Positions 18,815-27,929 of a stretch of 64,000 bases of DNA are shown piece by piece; within the stretch, counting starts at the first letter, position 1; each line of letters opens with the position of its first letter. The notes under the pieces were generated by a model, which saw nothing but the letters and a program-made list of their open reading frames with translations, was not told the origin of the DNA and searched no databases. This DNA is from Gammaproteobacteria bacterium (GTDB lineage: Bacteria > Pseudomonadota > Gammaproteobacteria > Pseudomonadales > Pseudohongiellaceae): the NCBI GenBank assembly GCA_030682575.1, contig JAUXNX010000031.1, forward strand, positions 1-64,000, in the 5' to 3' direction. A program made the translations under genes and the position numbers.

Positions 18815-19444
18815 TTATTCCACTTTCTTCTCCGCCAGGTTTTCCGGATCTTCCCAATCGCAACGAATCACCTGCAACTCGTTGCGCCATGCCTCGGCAT
18901 CGCCATAGTCGAAGAACTTCTGTTCGCGCTCGTGCATACCTTTGACCCGAATCGCATGCTTGATCGGACACCAGAACTGCTCTGTCCTCGCAAGCACTTC
19001 CCGGGCATAGGCCAGCAAACCGTTGCCATAGCCACAGTAAATACAATTGATCTTCTGAACGGTGTTGAGATACGGCAGGCGATGCCGGTCTAAGACCATA
19101 TAGTCACGTCGAACAACCAACGGCACTTTGTAGATGCGGAAACAGATATTCTGGTAGATCGTGATGGTCAGATCCAAAAGAATTAATGGGAATATCATCC
19201 CATAAATGACCGGAGCAGTGAGGAGGACGCCAAGCGGCGCACTGAGAATATAACGCAGACTGCTGATGCGATGTTTGCGATGCAACCGCTCCACATTACG
19301 ATCGAAAACGGCCTTGCCTCGTTGCAGTGTATAGTTGAACTGCTGCCTCTTGGCTTCCAGAAGACGCTCTATTTCCTCCTCAAGTTCTTGACGCGTTCTT
19401 CGTAACCGCGCCAGCAATTCATCAAACCTCTCCTGTGGTGTCAT
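18815..19444 (-). CDS. Conserved membrane protein of unknown function with N-terminal coiled coil
   Basis: A 209-residue protein. Residues about 1-55 are a charged helical, probably coiled-coil segment (RRTRQELEEEIERLLEAKRQ). A hydrophobic region at about 66-100 could form two membrane helices. The cytoplasmic tail carries CIYCGYGNG, a CxxC-type motif, and a further Cys in EQFWCPIKHA. The spacing could suit a metal site, but no known family is recognised. It stands alone, convergent with the VC0807-like gene. Confidence 0.7.
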   Translation of the reverse strand: MTPQERFDELLARLRRTRQELEEEIERLLEAKRQQFNYTLQRGKAVFDRNVERLHRKHRISSLRYILSAPLGVLLTAPVIYGMIFPLILLDLTITIYQNICFRIYKVPLVVRRDYMVLDRHRLPYLNTVQKINCIYCGYGNGLLAYAREVLARTEQFWCPIKHAIRVKGMHEREQKFFDYGDAEAWRNELQVIRCDWEDPENLAEKKVE

Positions 19445-19549
19445 ATGCTGCGCCGCCTCGTGATCGAACCTGATTTGTCATGCATCGGTTGAAAGTGCTG
19501 GCAAGCGCTGGCGCTGTTCGGGAAACGGAGCGAATGGCAAATCTCTCGA

Positions 19550-20593
19550 TCACGCGGCAAACGCCACCAGATGATCCATCTCGATCCGGATACCGATCAT
19601 CTCGCCCTGCGCGTGCCTGTGATGACTGGGCACCAGACTCTGCACCTGTGAACCGTCGCCGAGCGCCAGCGTATAAAGATACCCGGCCCCTCTGAATGCC
19701 TTGTCGATCACTCGGGCAGTTGTCGGACTGGCATCGTCGTGAATTACATCGTCCGGACGAATCAGAACCGACACTGAACTGCCTTCTGCAAAGCCGTGAA
19801 GTTCATCACCACCCAGCACTCCCAGAGCAGTCTCTACCCGCGCAGAATCGAGCACCTTGCCCTGCAGAAACACACCTTCACCAACGAAGTCGGCCACATA
19901 CGCGCAGGCTGGCTGGTGATAAAGCTCGAACGGTGTGCTCCATTGCAGCAACTGCCCCGCCCTCATCACACCGATCTCATCAGCCATGGCGAACGCTTCG
20001 TACTGATTGTGGCTGACGAGAATCGCGGTGATGCCATCGTGTTTGAGCACGAGACGGATCTCGCGAGCTATCTCCTCGCGCAGCTCCACGTCGAGACTGG
20101 CGAATGGTTCATCGAGCAACAGAATGCGCGGCTTCGGTGCCATGGCTCGCGCCACCGCGACACGCTGTTGCTGTCCGCCGGAAAGACGATGGGGATACGC
20201 GTTCAGCAACTCGCCAATCTTGAGCATCCCGGCCAGTTCCTGCACACGCTTGTGCTTGTCTGCTCTGCTCATCGTGCCGAGACCGAACGCGATGTTCTCG
20301 CTGACCGTCAGATGCGGAAACAATGCGTAATCCTGAAACACCATGCCGACATGGCGCTTCTCTACGGGCAAGCACATCTGCTGGTTGCTGACGGTATGAC
20401 CTGCAATTTTGATCTCGCCGTGCAACGCTTTTTCGAACCCGGCAATCGCGCGCAGCAACGTGGTCTTGCCGCAACCACTCGGGCCGAGCAGGCAGCCGAT
20501 CATGCCCTGTGGCAATTGCAGGTTTATGTCGCGAACGATGACGGTGCCTTCGAGGGCGACCGATACATCTTTGAGTTCAAGTACGTGCGTCAT
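19550..20593 (-). CDS. fbpC: Ferric iron ABC transporter, ATP-binding protein (FbpC type)
   Basis: A 347-residue ABC ATPase. Walker A is GPSGCGKTTLLRAI, the signature motif is LSGGQQQRVAVARAMA, and Walker B is ILLLDEPFASLD. A C-terminal regulatory OB-like domain follows (about 235-347), as in FbpC/AfuC and CysA-type importers. It energises uptake of Fe3+ with the permease and binding protein encoded directly upstream; its start overlaps the permease gene by 17 bp. Substrate assignment rests on the operon, mainly the binding protein. Confidence 0.88.
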   Translation of the reverse strand: MTHVLELKDVSVALEGTVIVRDINLQLPQGMIGCLLGPSGCGKTTLLRAIAGFEKALHGEIKIAGHTVSNQQMCLPVEKRHVGMVFQDYALFPHLTVSENIAFGLGTMSRADKHKRVQELAGMLKIGELLNAYPHRLSGGQQQRVAVARAMAPKPRILLLDEPFASLDVELREEIAREIRLVLKHDGITAILVSHNQYEAFAMADEIGVMRAGQLLQWSTPFELYHQPACAYVADFVGEGVFLQGKVLDSARVETALGVLGGDELHGFAEGSSVSVLIRPDDVIHDDASPTTARVIDKAFRGAGYLYTLALGDGSQVQSLVPSHHRHAQGEMIGIRIEMDHLVAFAA

Positions 20594-22280
20594 GACCGGG
20601 GCGGGACCTGGAGATTGTCTGGCTGAGGATGATAACAGGAATGATACCGGCCAACACGATCATGAGGGCAGTGCTGGAGGCCTCGGCAAGGCGTTCCTGA
20701 TTGGCGAGTTCGTAGGTGCGTATGGCGAGTGTGTTGAAATTGAACGGACGCAGAATGAGCGTAGCGGGCAACTCCTTGAGCACGTCCACGAACACCAGCA
20801 GACTGGCAGTCAGCAGACTGCCGCGCATGATCGGCACGTGCACGCGGCGCAGAATCTGCAGCGGCTTCAATCCCATCGAGCGCCCGACGTCATCCATGGT
20901 CGGTTTGATCTTGCCGAGCCCGGCATCGAGCGTATTCAGTGACACTGGCAGGAAGCGCACGAGGTACGCGAATACGACCGCCACCAGCGTGCCGCTCAAC
21001 AACAGTCCTGTGGCGATATCGAAGTGTTCCCGCATCCAGGCATCGACTGTGTTGTCGAACCACGCAAAGGGGATCAGTACGCCCACCGCAATCACCGTGC
21101 CGGGAATCGCATAACCGAGGCCAAGAATGCGCACCATGCCGCGCGTCGCCAGTGTCGGCCGCAGGCGTTTACTGTAGGTGATGAACAGGCCGAGCAGCAA
21201 TGCAATCACTGCTGTAATGGAGGCGAGTTCCAGACTGTTGAAAAACAGTGTCAGGAAGCTCTCTTTGTCGATCAGATGCCAGGTGTCCACCGCCCACATC
21301 GACAACTGCACAAAAGGAATCACGAACCCGAGCAGCACTGGCAGGATGCAGTAAGTCATCGCTCCCGCGCGTTTCCACCCGGTCAGTTCGATTTGCGGCA
21401 GACGTGTGTATTTGTTGCTGGTGTGATGGTAACGGGCTTTCTGACGCGACCAGTGTTCCGCGAGTATCAGAAACAGAATGAAGATCATCAGCACGGCAGC
21501 AAGCTGGGCCGCTGCGGTAATGCTGCCAAGCCCGAACCAGGTGCGGAAGATTCCCGTGGTGAATGCAGAAATGCCGAAGTACTGCACCGTGCCGTAGTCC
21601 GCCAGCGTCTCCATCAATACCAGCGAGAGCCCGGCAATGATGGCCGGACGCGCCAGTGGAATCGCGACACGGGTAAAGGCCTGGAAGGGAGTGGCGCCAA
21701 GTGTGCGCGAGACTTCCAGCACGCACACGGATTGTTCGATGAATGCCATGCGCGACAGCAGATAGACATAGGGGTACAGCACCAGCGACAACATCACTAC
21801 CGCCCCGTTCAGCGAGCGGATCTGCGGAAACCAGTACTCGCCAAAACGCAGCTCGAAGGTCTCCCGAATCCACAACTGCAGTGGACCGCCGACATCGAGC
21901 ATGCCCGTATAGGTGTAGGCGATGATGTAGGCGGGCATGGCGAGCGGCAGCACCAGTGCCCACTCCAGAATGCGACTGCCGGGAAAGCGGGTCATGGTCA
22001 CAAGCCACGCCGGACCAATGCCCAGCACCAGCACCATCAGACCAACGCCCACCAGCAATGTCAGCGAATGCGTGACGTAGTCGCCCAGCACCGTGTCATA
22101 AAGATGCTGCCAGACGCCATCACTGCTGTTGGTGACCGACGCCAGAATAGTGAGAACCGGCACGCTCAGCAGCAGACACAATAGCAGGATGCCCAGCGTT
22201 GGCAGGCGATTGGAAAATCCGGTTTTCAAAGACGACAAAGCCCCTTCCGGGGCCTTGTCCATAGAGTGACTCATGTACAC
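20577..22280 (-). CDS. fbpB: Ferric iron ABC transporter, fused permease (FbpB type)
   Basis: A 567-residue inner-membrane permease carrying two BPD-type transmembrane domains in one chain, about 12 helices. The EAA-like loops are seen as EVSRTLGATPFQAFTRVAIP (about residue 210) and DVGRSMGLKPLQILRRVHVP (about residue 480), which dock onto the ATPase. The fused design is characteristic of FbpB/SfuB/AfuB iron permeases. The gene overlaps the ATPase gene and lies about 40 bp after the binding-protein gene. Confidence 0.88.
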   Translation of the reverse strand: MYMSHSMDKAPEGALSSLKTGFSNRLPTLGILLLCLLLSVPVLTILASVTNSSDGVWQHLYDTVLGDYVTHSLTLLVGVGLMVLVLGIGPAWLVTMTRFPGSRILEWALVLPLAMPAYIIAYTYTGMLDVGGPLQLWIRETFELRFGEYWFPQIRSLNGAVVMLSLVLYPYVYLLSRMAFIEQSVCVLEVSRTLGATPFQAFTRVAIPLARPAIIAGLSLVLMETLADYGTVQYFGISAFTTGIFRTWFGLGSITAAAQLAAVLMIFILFLILAEHWSRQKARYHHTSNKYTRLPQIELTGWKRAGAMTYCILPVLLGFVIPFVQLSMWAVDTWHLIDKESFLTLFFNSLELASITAVIALLLGLFITYSKRLRPTLATRGMVRILGLGYAIPGTVIAVGVLIPFAWFDNTVDAWMREHFDIATGLLLSGTLVAVVFAYLVRFLPVSLNTLDAGLGKIKPTMDDVGRSMGLKPLQILRRVHVPIMRGSLLTASLLVFVDVLKELPATLILRPFNFNTLAIRTYELANQERLAEASSTALMIVLAGIIPVIILSQTISRSRPGHDART

Positions 22281-22323
22281 ATCTGCTTCAGTGGTGCAGG
22301 CAATTGCGACTGCTGGTAATGGC

Positions 22324-23328
22324 TTACTGCCAACCTGCCCGATCCATCAGGCGCACGGCTTCGGCATTATGAATACCGAGCTGCTCCAGCGCAATGTTGT
22401 CGGCCTTGAACGTGCCCCAGGATTGCAGCACTTCACTGGCCGCTACATCAGAGCGCACCGGGAACTCGTTGTTCACTTCGGCGTACCAGGCCTGTGCCTC
22501 TTCGCCGGCAAGGAACTCCAGCAACTGTACCGCTTCATCGACGTTTCTGGCGGCCCTGGTGACTGCTGCGCCGCTGACATTCATGTGCGCGCCATTGCCG
22601 TTCTGGTCCGGGAAGAACACCGCCACTGCCTGAGCCGCCGTGCGCTCGGCTGCATTGGTGGAGTTGAGCATGCCGCCATAGTAGTAGGTATTGCTGATGG
22701 CGAGCTCGCACTGGCCGGCCGCCACAGCGCTGATCTGTTCACGGTCTCCGCCCTGCGGATTGCGCGCAAAGTTGGCTACCAGGCCAGTGACCCACGCTTC
22801 GGTGGCCGCAACGCCATTGCGACTCACCATGGAAGCGACAAGTGACTGGTTATAGATATTGCTGGATGAGCGCACGCAGATCTTGTTGTCCCACTTCGGA
22901 TCTGCCAGATCGGCATAGGTGGAAAGATCAGCAGGATTCACGCGAGCCTTGTCGTAAATAATGACGCGCGATCGCAACGACAGGCCGAACCAGAAGCCTT
23001 CGGAGTCGCGATATTGCGCTGGAATAATGTCATTGATGGTGGATGATTTCACAGCCTGCAGCACACCAGCCTGCTTGGCGCGGTAGAGACGGCCCACATC
23101 TTCGGCGATCAGCAGATCGGCAGGAGAGTTGGCGCCTTCGAGAGTCAGGCGCTGAATCAGTTCGTCAGCGGCGCCCGTGACCAGATTCACCTTTACACCG
23201 GTGCGTTCGGTAAAGGTGTCCAGAATGGGCTTGATGAGGTTTTCCTGTCTCGCAGAGTAGATGTTCACGTCCGCAAGCGCTGGCATGGAACAAGCCGCCA
23301 GCAATACCAGGCTGAGTTTTCTTACCAT
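22324..23328 (-). CDS. fbpA: Ferric iron ABC transporter, periplasmic binding protein (FbpA type)
   Basis: A 334-residue Fe3+-binding protein. The Sec signal peptide KLSLVLLAACSMPALA precedes DVNIYSARQENLIKPILDTF, the typical mature start of this family. The iron-ligand tyrosine pair falls in ISNTYYYGGML (about residue 205). The start at 23328 (MVRKLSLV) was chosen because an in-frame extension of 21 residues precedes a normal signal peptide. It is the first gene of fbpABC on this strand. A Fur-like site lies about 85 bp upstream. Confidence 0.88.
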   Translation of the reverse strand: MVRKLSLVLLAACSMPALADVNIYSARQENLIKPILDTFTERTGVKVNLVTGAADELIQRLTLEGANSPADLLIAEDVGRLYRAKQAGVLQAVKSSTINDIIPAQYRDSEGFWFGLSLRSRVIIYDKARVNPADLSTYADLADPKWDNKICVRSSSNIYNQSLVASMVSRNGVAATEAWVTGLVANFARNPQGGDREQISAVAAGQCELAISNTYYYGGMLNSTNAAERTAAQAVAVFFPDQNGNGAHMNVSGAAVTRAARNVDEAVQLLEFLAGEEAQAWYAEVNNEFPVRSDVAASEVLQSWGTFKADNIALEQLGIHNAEAVRLMDRAGWQ

Positions 23329-23410
23329 TTGTGACGCTCCTCGGTGTGAAGCCAGCAGGGGCTCAGCCACGGTACACAGGTACCGGAGCACGGCTTCATC
23401 GCGAGAGAGA

Positions 23411-23425
23411 TGATAATCGATCTCA
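23411..23425. promoter_or_regulatory. Candidate Fur box upstream of fbpABC
   Basis: TGATAATCGATCTCA matches the 7-1-7 Fur consensus TGATAATnATTATCA in all seven bases of the left half and four of seven in the right. It lies between fbpA (start 23328) and the convergent-side diguanylate cyclase gene, at a distance suited to repress the iron importer when iron is plentiful. Confidence 0.5.
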
Positions 23426-23472
23426 TTTAGACTTACAATCGGAATTCAGATAACCCGATCGTCAGACAGTCG

Positions 23473-24930
23473 TCAGGCGTCCTGCAGGGAGAGGGTCTCT
23501 TTCTTTGGCACTGCGGGGCTGTCTGCGAAGAATACATAGGCTTCTTTGGCATGCTTGGCGGCATACATGGCCTGGTCAGCCTTGCGCAGCAACTCAGTCG
23601 CATCCATGCCATCGTCCGGTGACAGCGCAATACCAATACTCAGATTGACCAGCAGTTGATTGCCATCCACCTGCATGGGCTTGTGCAGCGACAGCACGAG
23701 CGTCTCGACAACCTGGCGCACTGAGTCCCGGGAAGCGCCATTCAACAGCACAGCAAATTCATCGCCACCGTAACGCGCGATGAGGTCGACCTGACGAAGA
23801 CCTGCCTTGAGACGTCTGGCGATGACCTTCAGCACCTGATCGCCAGCATCGTGACCGTACCGATCATTGATAAGCTTGAAGTCGTTGGTATCAAACATGA
23901 GCAAGGCAAACGGTGTTGGCTGCACAGTGGATGTGGTCGTGCACAGGTTTCTGATACTTATATCGAAGAGTCGACGGTTGGCCACGCCCGTCAGCGTATC
24001 CAGATGGGCGAGTGTATTGAGCGGGCCGATCAGGCGTCTGGTCAGAAAGAAAATTGCCGCCATGCTCAAAACCACACAAGCCAGCATCCAGCGCAGCAGA
24101 TTGCTCTGCACCTGATCGAAGACGGCCATGACTTCCGCCAGTGACTTGCCCAGCACCGCCACTACCTGTATGTCGTCACCACTTTCCAGCTTCACTGTAT
24201 TCATGAGGTATTCATCATTACCGGCAGTGAATGAAAGCGGCACTCCACCAGTAGCATTGAATTGTTCGAGCAATCCGTCATTCACTGCTATAGGGAATGT
24301 AGATGCATGCAGCCACCACGTTCCCGACGCATTGCGGGCAAGGAAGGCATAATTGGCACTGGCATAGCCACCCACGCTCTGCCAGAGTGGATCGCCCATG
24401 GGGAAACCAATGCTCAGAAGAGCGACCGGGTCGGGAGTATTGATGGGGACAGTGATGATCTGGAAAAGAGTTTCACCCTCAAAGTCCATTGGCGCAATCA
24501 TCCGCTGGCGTGCAGACTCCTGCAGAATTACCGGATTAACATTGAAGATCTCTGGCTGATTGGGCAAGAGTGGGCTGGACACAAACGCAAGGACCTTCCT
24601 GTTCATGTCAGTCAGTAACATCACCGCGGCCTGTATCCGGAAACCATGGTTCTCCAGCATGGACTCGATGGCGTGGCGATCCCCTGTCGCAATTGCCTCG
24701 CGCAGGCCGGTATCAGAAGCCAGCACCTGACCTGTCAGTGCCAACTGCCGACTGCGAATCTGTATCAGGTTGTCCAGGATGTTCGAACCCATCTGCAGAT
24801 CCTGCTGCACTTTCTGTCTGCCGATGCGCTCATTGCTAACCGAAAGCACTACGTACGAACCGACCTCGATCAACACAAAGACCAGGATGAAGACATAAAT
24901 GATCTTCCATTCGTACGAGCGGTAATTCAT
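23473..24930 (-). CDS. Membrane diguanylate cyclase with periplasmic sensor domain
   Basis: A 485-residue protein. One membrane helix (IIYVFILVFVLIEVGSYVVL, about 9-30) is followed by a periplasmic sensor of about 240 residues resembling a CHASE4 or double-CACHE fold. A second helix (about 275-295, LLRWMLACVVLSMAAIFFL) leads to a C-terminal GGDEF domain. RYGGDEFAVLL is intact and RQVD forms an I-site five residues upstream, so it should synthesise c-di-GMP with product inhibition. The ligand is unknown. The leader contains a hexanucleotide repeat (24974-25003). It appears to be transcribed alone. Confidence 0.88.
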   Translation of the reverse strand: MNYRSYEWKIIYVFILVFVLIEVGSYVVLSVSNERIGRQKVQQDLQMGSNILDNLIQIRSRQLALTGQVLASDTGLREAIATGDRHAIESMLENHGFRIQAAVMLLTDMNRKVLAFVSSPLLPNQPEIFNVNPVILQESARQRMIAPMDFEGETLFQIITVPINTPDPVALLSIGFPMGDPLWQSVGGYASANYAFLARNASGTWWLHASTFPIAVNDGLLEQFNATGGVPLSFTAGNDEYLMNTVKLESGDDIQVVAVLGKSLAEVMAVFDQVQSNLLRWMLACVVLSMAAIFFLTRRLIGPLNTLAHLDTLTGVANRRLFDISIRNLCTTTSTVQPTPFALLMFDTNDFKLINDRYGHDAGDQVLKVIARRLKAGLRQVDLIARYGGDEFAVLLNGASRDSVRQVVETLVLSLHKPMQVDGNQLLVNLSIGIALSPDDGMDATELLRKADQAMYAAKHAKEAYVFFADSPAVPKKETLSLQDA

Positions 24931-24973
24931 GCATTTCCCTTCAGGAGACGATTTGCTGCTTTTCTATCCAATA

Positions 24974-25003
24974 GCAATCGCAATCGCAATCGCAATCGCA
25001 ATC
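24974..25003. repeat. Simple sequence repeat, five GCAATC units
   Basis: Five perfect tandem copies of GCAATC (GATTGC on the minus strand), 44-73 bp upstream of the diguanylate cyclase start at 24930. On the transcribed strand the array is followed by TATTGGATAGA, which might contain a -10 element. Slippage would change spacing in 6-bp steps. Confidence 0.9.
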
Positions 25004-25051
25004 GAAACTAAACCACACCTGCTCAATAAGCAAGCAGTGCTTTCGTCGCCA

Positions 25052-27262
25052 TCACCGTACCTGATTAACCGGAGAAGGCCCGAATGACGACCAGGTCCCT
25101 CCGTGTCCTTTGCTGTGCGCATCGCCCTGCGACCAGTCACAGACGCCATCTGGAAAGATATCCCTCAGCGCCGCCATCTCTTGCTCAGTAAAACTGACCG
25201 TGTAGTCTGACAGGTCCAATGGCTTGAGTCGGCAACTCACAATGTCGTTGCGAAGCGGTGCACCCGCTACCTGACGCGGTGTCGGGTAAGCACGATAGAG
25301 TTGCTGACACAACCCGTTACCGGCATAGCGTTGTGGCTCTTCAATCCGGATATGCCCACCATCACGGTTGTCCCAGCAGACATCCACCAGCGCAGCTGGC
25401 TTGGCAGCCACGACGGTAGTAGATAAATCAGCACCGGTGCCGGACGCCTGAATACCTGTCAGCCAACGATCCATCTCGGTGAAGAGAATCCCCAGATCAG
25501 GTTGCTCTTGCGTGAATCCCCACGCTCCCCCTACCGCCATCACATGGTTGTCGGCATGACCATTCGCCGCCTCAAGCCTGGCACGCGTGGTGAACTGATG
25601 CACGATCATGTGAATGTCACCATTCGGGCGATCATCGGTGTAACTGCGATAGTCAATCACTGGTGTGGTGGCCAGTCCGGCACCACCAGACAGGATACGA
25701 CCACTGGCGAAAGCCAGGCGCGTGGCGTTCGGGTCTGCCACGTGACGCTCCGGAACATGATTCAAATCGCTGTCGAATCCTCCGATGTCACGATTCAGAG
25801 CTATGAACTGTTCGCTGCTGATCCCACCCCTGTTGAGGACATCAAGACCATACTGCACGCCTCTGTTGTCCAGCGGACGTCGAGCATGCCCCGACACAGG
25901 ATCACTGCCGTAGACGTTGCGGGTATGCTCGTAGACAGTGGCACGCAAGCCATCAGGATTGCTCGGCGTCATCCGCAGACTTTCCAACTCAGGCAAACCA
26001 ACTTCGCCCCCCTGCTGCTCGTCGGCGATTCCTTCCTCATACACCGGATCCATACGTGCGGCACCTTGACTCAGATTAGGGATACTGCCCCACTGTCCAA
26101 ATCCGGAGATTGCCAACTGCTGTTCGGCACTGAATGTGTCAGGCGACACTTCGGTAAAGTAGTGGTGCAGGAGTCGAGCATCTGCCAGCGTGAAGATGGT
26201 GGCCGACGTCACATCGGGAAAACTGGACGAGACAATGATGCCGTCGAAGACACCGGGGTAATTGTCGGCAGTCTGATGGCTTTGATAGGAACCGCCGGAG
26301 GCGCCGGTCGCAATTGTGTAAACCGGCTCACCATAGGTTTCCACGAAGCGTTCCTTCACCATGATGTGAGTTTCGGAAGCCAGCAGGTCATTGCAGTTCT
26401 GACCGAAAACATTGAGAGAGGACGAGATCAGCGCATAGCCCATTTCCAGCAGCCCCTCGCGCAACACCCCTCCCGTCGAATCGCCCTGGCGATACCAGCC
26501 CTGTCTGCAACCTCCGCCATGGGTATAGACCAGTTTGCCGTTCCAGCCCGCGCTATGGGTCCAGGGGTCCGGTTGCGGCTGTGCCGGATCATGCAGCATC
26601 GCCACTTCATAGATGGCGCGATTCACCGTGCCGGTTTCCACACGCACGATGAAGGGCACTTGCCGGCCATCGGGCAAAGCGACCTGATCAAGATCAGCGG
26701 GTCGCGAAGTTGCATCTGTGGGAAATGGTTTGAACTCTCCACCTGTAGTCGAGAGATACACATAGTCGATGCGTGTCGCTACGGAGCAGTGGGAATCAAG
26801 CGGCTCACCAAGTGAGTCCCCGGCAACAGTGGTAAAGGCGTGCGTCTCGCAGAAGAAAGGTTGCTGATGGGGACCGGAAATGATGGGTCCTGTAACGGGG
26901 TAACTGGTGAGCTCGAGTCCCACTGCTGCGCCGGTGTCTCCAACCCACGCCTCCACCAGATTGGAGCCATCCTGCAATCCCTCAATCAGGCCAAGCAGCA
27001 CATACTCTTCTGCCGGGCGAAATCGCGCACTGACATCGGCACCATTCACCGACACTCGGACTGCACCGGCATCCACACCAGGATCAAGTCGCAGGCGCAA
27101 CAACACATTCCCGTCGGTGACCAGCCAGGGCTTGGCGGAGACACTCTCGATTCCAATGCCGGACTCCGTGGTCATCACGTGTTCACCTTCCTGTGGTGAA
27201 CAGGCTGCCAGCATAGCGGCCACAAGCAGGGTTGGCAGGCACTTCCTGAACAGATGATTCAT
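25052..27262 (-). CDS. DUF6351-like lipoprotein, putative alpha/beta hydrolase
   Basis: A 736-residue secreted lipoprotein. The signal peptide LPTLLVAAMLAAC ends in a lipobox with Cys21. The N-terminal part (about 40-130) is a beta domain. The large C-terminal part has alpha/beta-hydrolase features, notably IATGASGGSYQSHQTA (a GxSxG nucleophile motif) and a later HMIVHQFTTRARL. It resembles proteins annotated DUF6351, known from proteobacteria and actinobacteria and likely related to tannase or feruloyl esterase-like enzymes; the substrate is unknown. Many cysteines suggest periplasmic disulfides. It stands alone between divergent and same-strand neighbours. Confidence 0.7.
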   Translation of the reverse strand: MNHLFRKCLPTLLVAAMLAACSPQEGEHVMTTESGIGIESVSAKPWLVTDGNVLLRLRLDPGVDAGAVRVSVNGADVSARFRPAEEYVLLGLIEGLQDGSNLVEAWVGDTGAAVGLELTSYPVTGPIISGPHQQPFFCETHAFTTVAGDSLGEPLDSHCSVATRIDYVYLSTTGGEFKPFPTDATSRPADLDQVALPDGRQVPFIVRVETGTVNRAIYEVAMLHDPAQPQPDPWTHSAGWNGKLVYTHGGGCRQGWYRQGDSTGGVLREGLLEMGYALISSSLNVFGQNCNDLLASETHIMVKERFVETYGEPVYTIATGASGGSYQSHQTADNYPGVFDGIIVSSSFPDVTSATIFTLADARLLHHYFTEVSPDTFSAEQQLAISGFGQWGSIPNLSQGAARMDPVYEEGIADEQQGGEVGLPELESLRMTPSNPDGLRATVYEHTRNVYGSDPVSGHARRPLDNRGVQYGLDVLNRGGISSEQFIALNRDIGGFDSDLNHVPERHVADPNATRLAFASGRILSGGAGLATTPVIDYRSYTDDRPNGDIHMIVHQFTTRARLEAANGHADNHVMAVGGAWGFTQEQPDLGILFTEMDRWLTGIQASGTGADLSTTVVAAKPAALVDVCWDNRDGGHIRIEEPQRYAGNGLCQQLYRAYPTPRQVAGAPLRNDIVSCRLKPLDLSDYTVSFTEQEMAALRDIFPDGVCDWSQGDAHSKGHGGTWSSFGPSPVNQVR

Positions 27263-27404
27263 AACGGGCTCCCGCGGTGTTATTGGAATTTTGCCAAGAA
27301 TAGACCAGCGCCTTGATCGGCGCTACCGGCGTGACCGTCCAGCAGTCGCGTTAAACGGCATTTGCTGTAGAATGCCAGCACACCAGACACCAGGGGACAC
27401 CATC

Positions 27405-27926
27405 ATGACAAGAAGTATCGGCCAAACTCGTTACCGCATGTTCATGCCGACCGCTCTGGCGGTGTTAATGCTCGCCGCAGCAAGTTGCAGCGATTCAGAG
27501 ATGACTGCAGTGTCAGAGACAACCGGCCCATCCTACAATACAACCCTGAACATGCGGGACTTCATGAATCTGGTCCTGGAACCTACGGCAGATGTGTTGT
27601 GGGAATCTGCAGGCTGGATCAACAGCATTGAGTCCGGTTATCAGGAGCTCTACCCCACGAACGACCAAGAGTGGGACTACGTGCGCCGTCAGTCCGCAGT
27701 AATTATTGAACTGGGCAATGCACTGGCGCTACCCGGTCGCGCCGTGGACAACGACGCTTGGGTAACCTATGCCAACGGACTAAGCAACGCAGGCATTCTG
27801 GCAATGAATGCGGCAACCGAACAGAATCAGGAAGATTTCTTCCAGGCCGGGGCGCAGTTGTACAGCGTCTGTACAGCGTGCCATCAGGGTTATAACGCTG
27901 AAATCTCAAGATTCGCCAGCAACTGA
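27405..27926 (+). CDS. Cytochrome c'-like lipoprotein
   Basis: A 173-residue protein with a lipoprotein signal (ALAVLMLAAASC, lipobox Cys) and one heme-binding CTACH motif close to the C-terminus (LYSVCTACHQGYNAEI). The heme motif at the end of a helical domain fits a cytochrome c' four-helix bundle. The start at 27405 was chosen for its signal peptide and the preceding CAGGGGA. It is followed after 3 bp by the HupE-like gene and then the membrane-anchor gene, so it likely works with them. Electron partner or gas ligand is unknown. Confidence 0.78.
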   Translation: MTRSIGQTRYRMFMPTALAVLMLAAASCSDSEMTAVSETTGPSYNTTLNMRDFMNLVLEPTADVLWESAGWINSIESGYQELYPTNDQEWDYVRRQSAVIIELGNALALPGRAVDNDAWVTYANGLSNAGILAMNAATEQNQEDFFQAGAQLYSVCTACHQGYNAEISRFASN

Positions 27927-27929
27927 CCG

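Noticed and set aside
21024-22184. A 386-residue open frame antisense to the iron permease gene
   Set aside because: The permease has clear membrane helices and EAA loops. The antisense frame is Gln/His-rich with no domain, typical of a shadow.
25502-26815. A 437-residue open frame antisense to the DUF6351-like gene
   Set aside because: No domain or signal was recognised, and the opposite strand encodes a complete lipoprotein.
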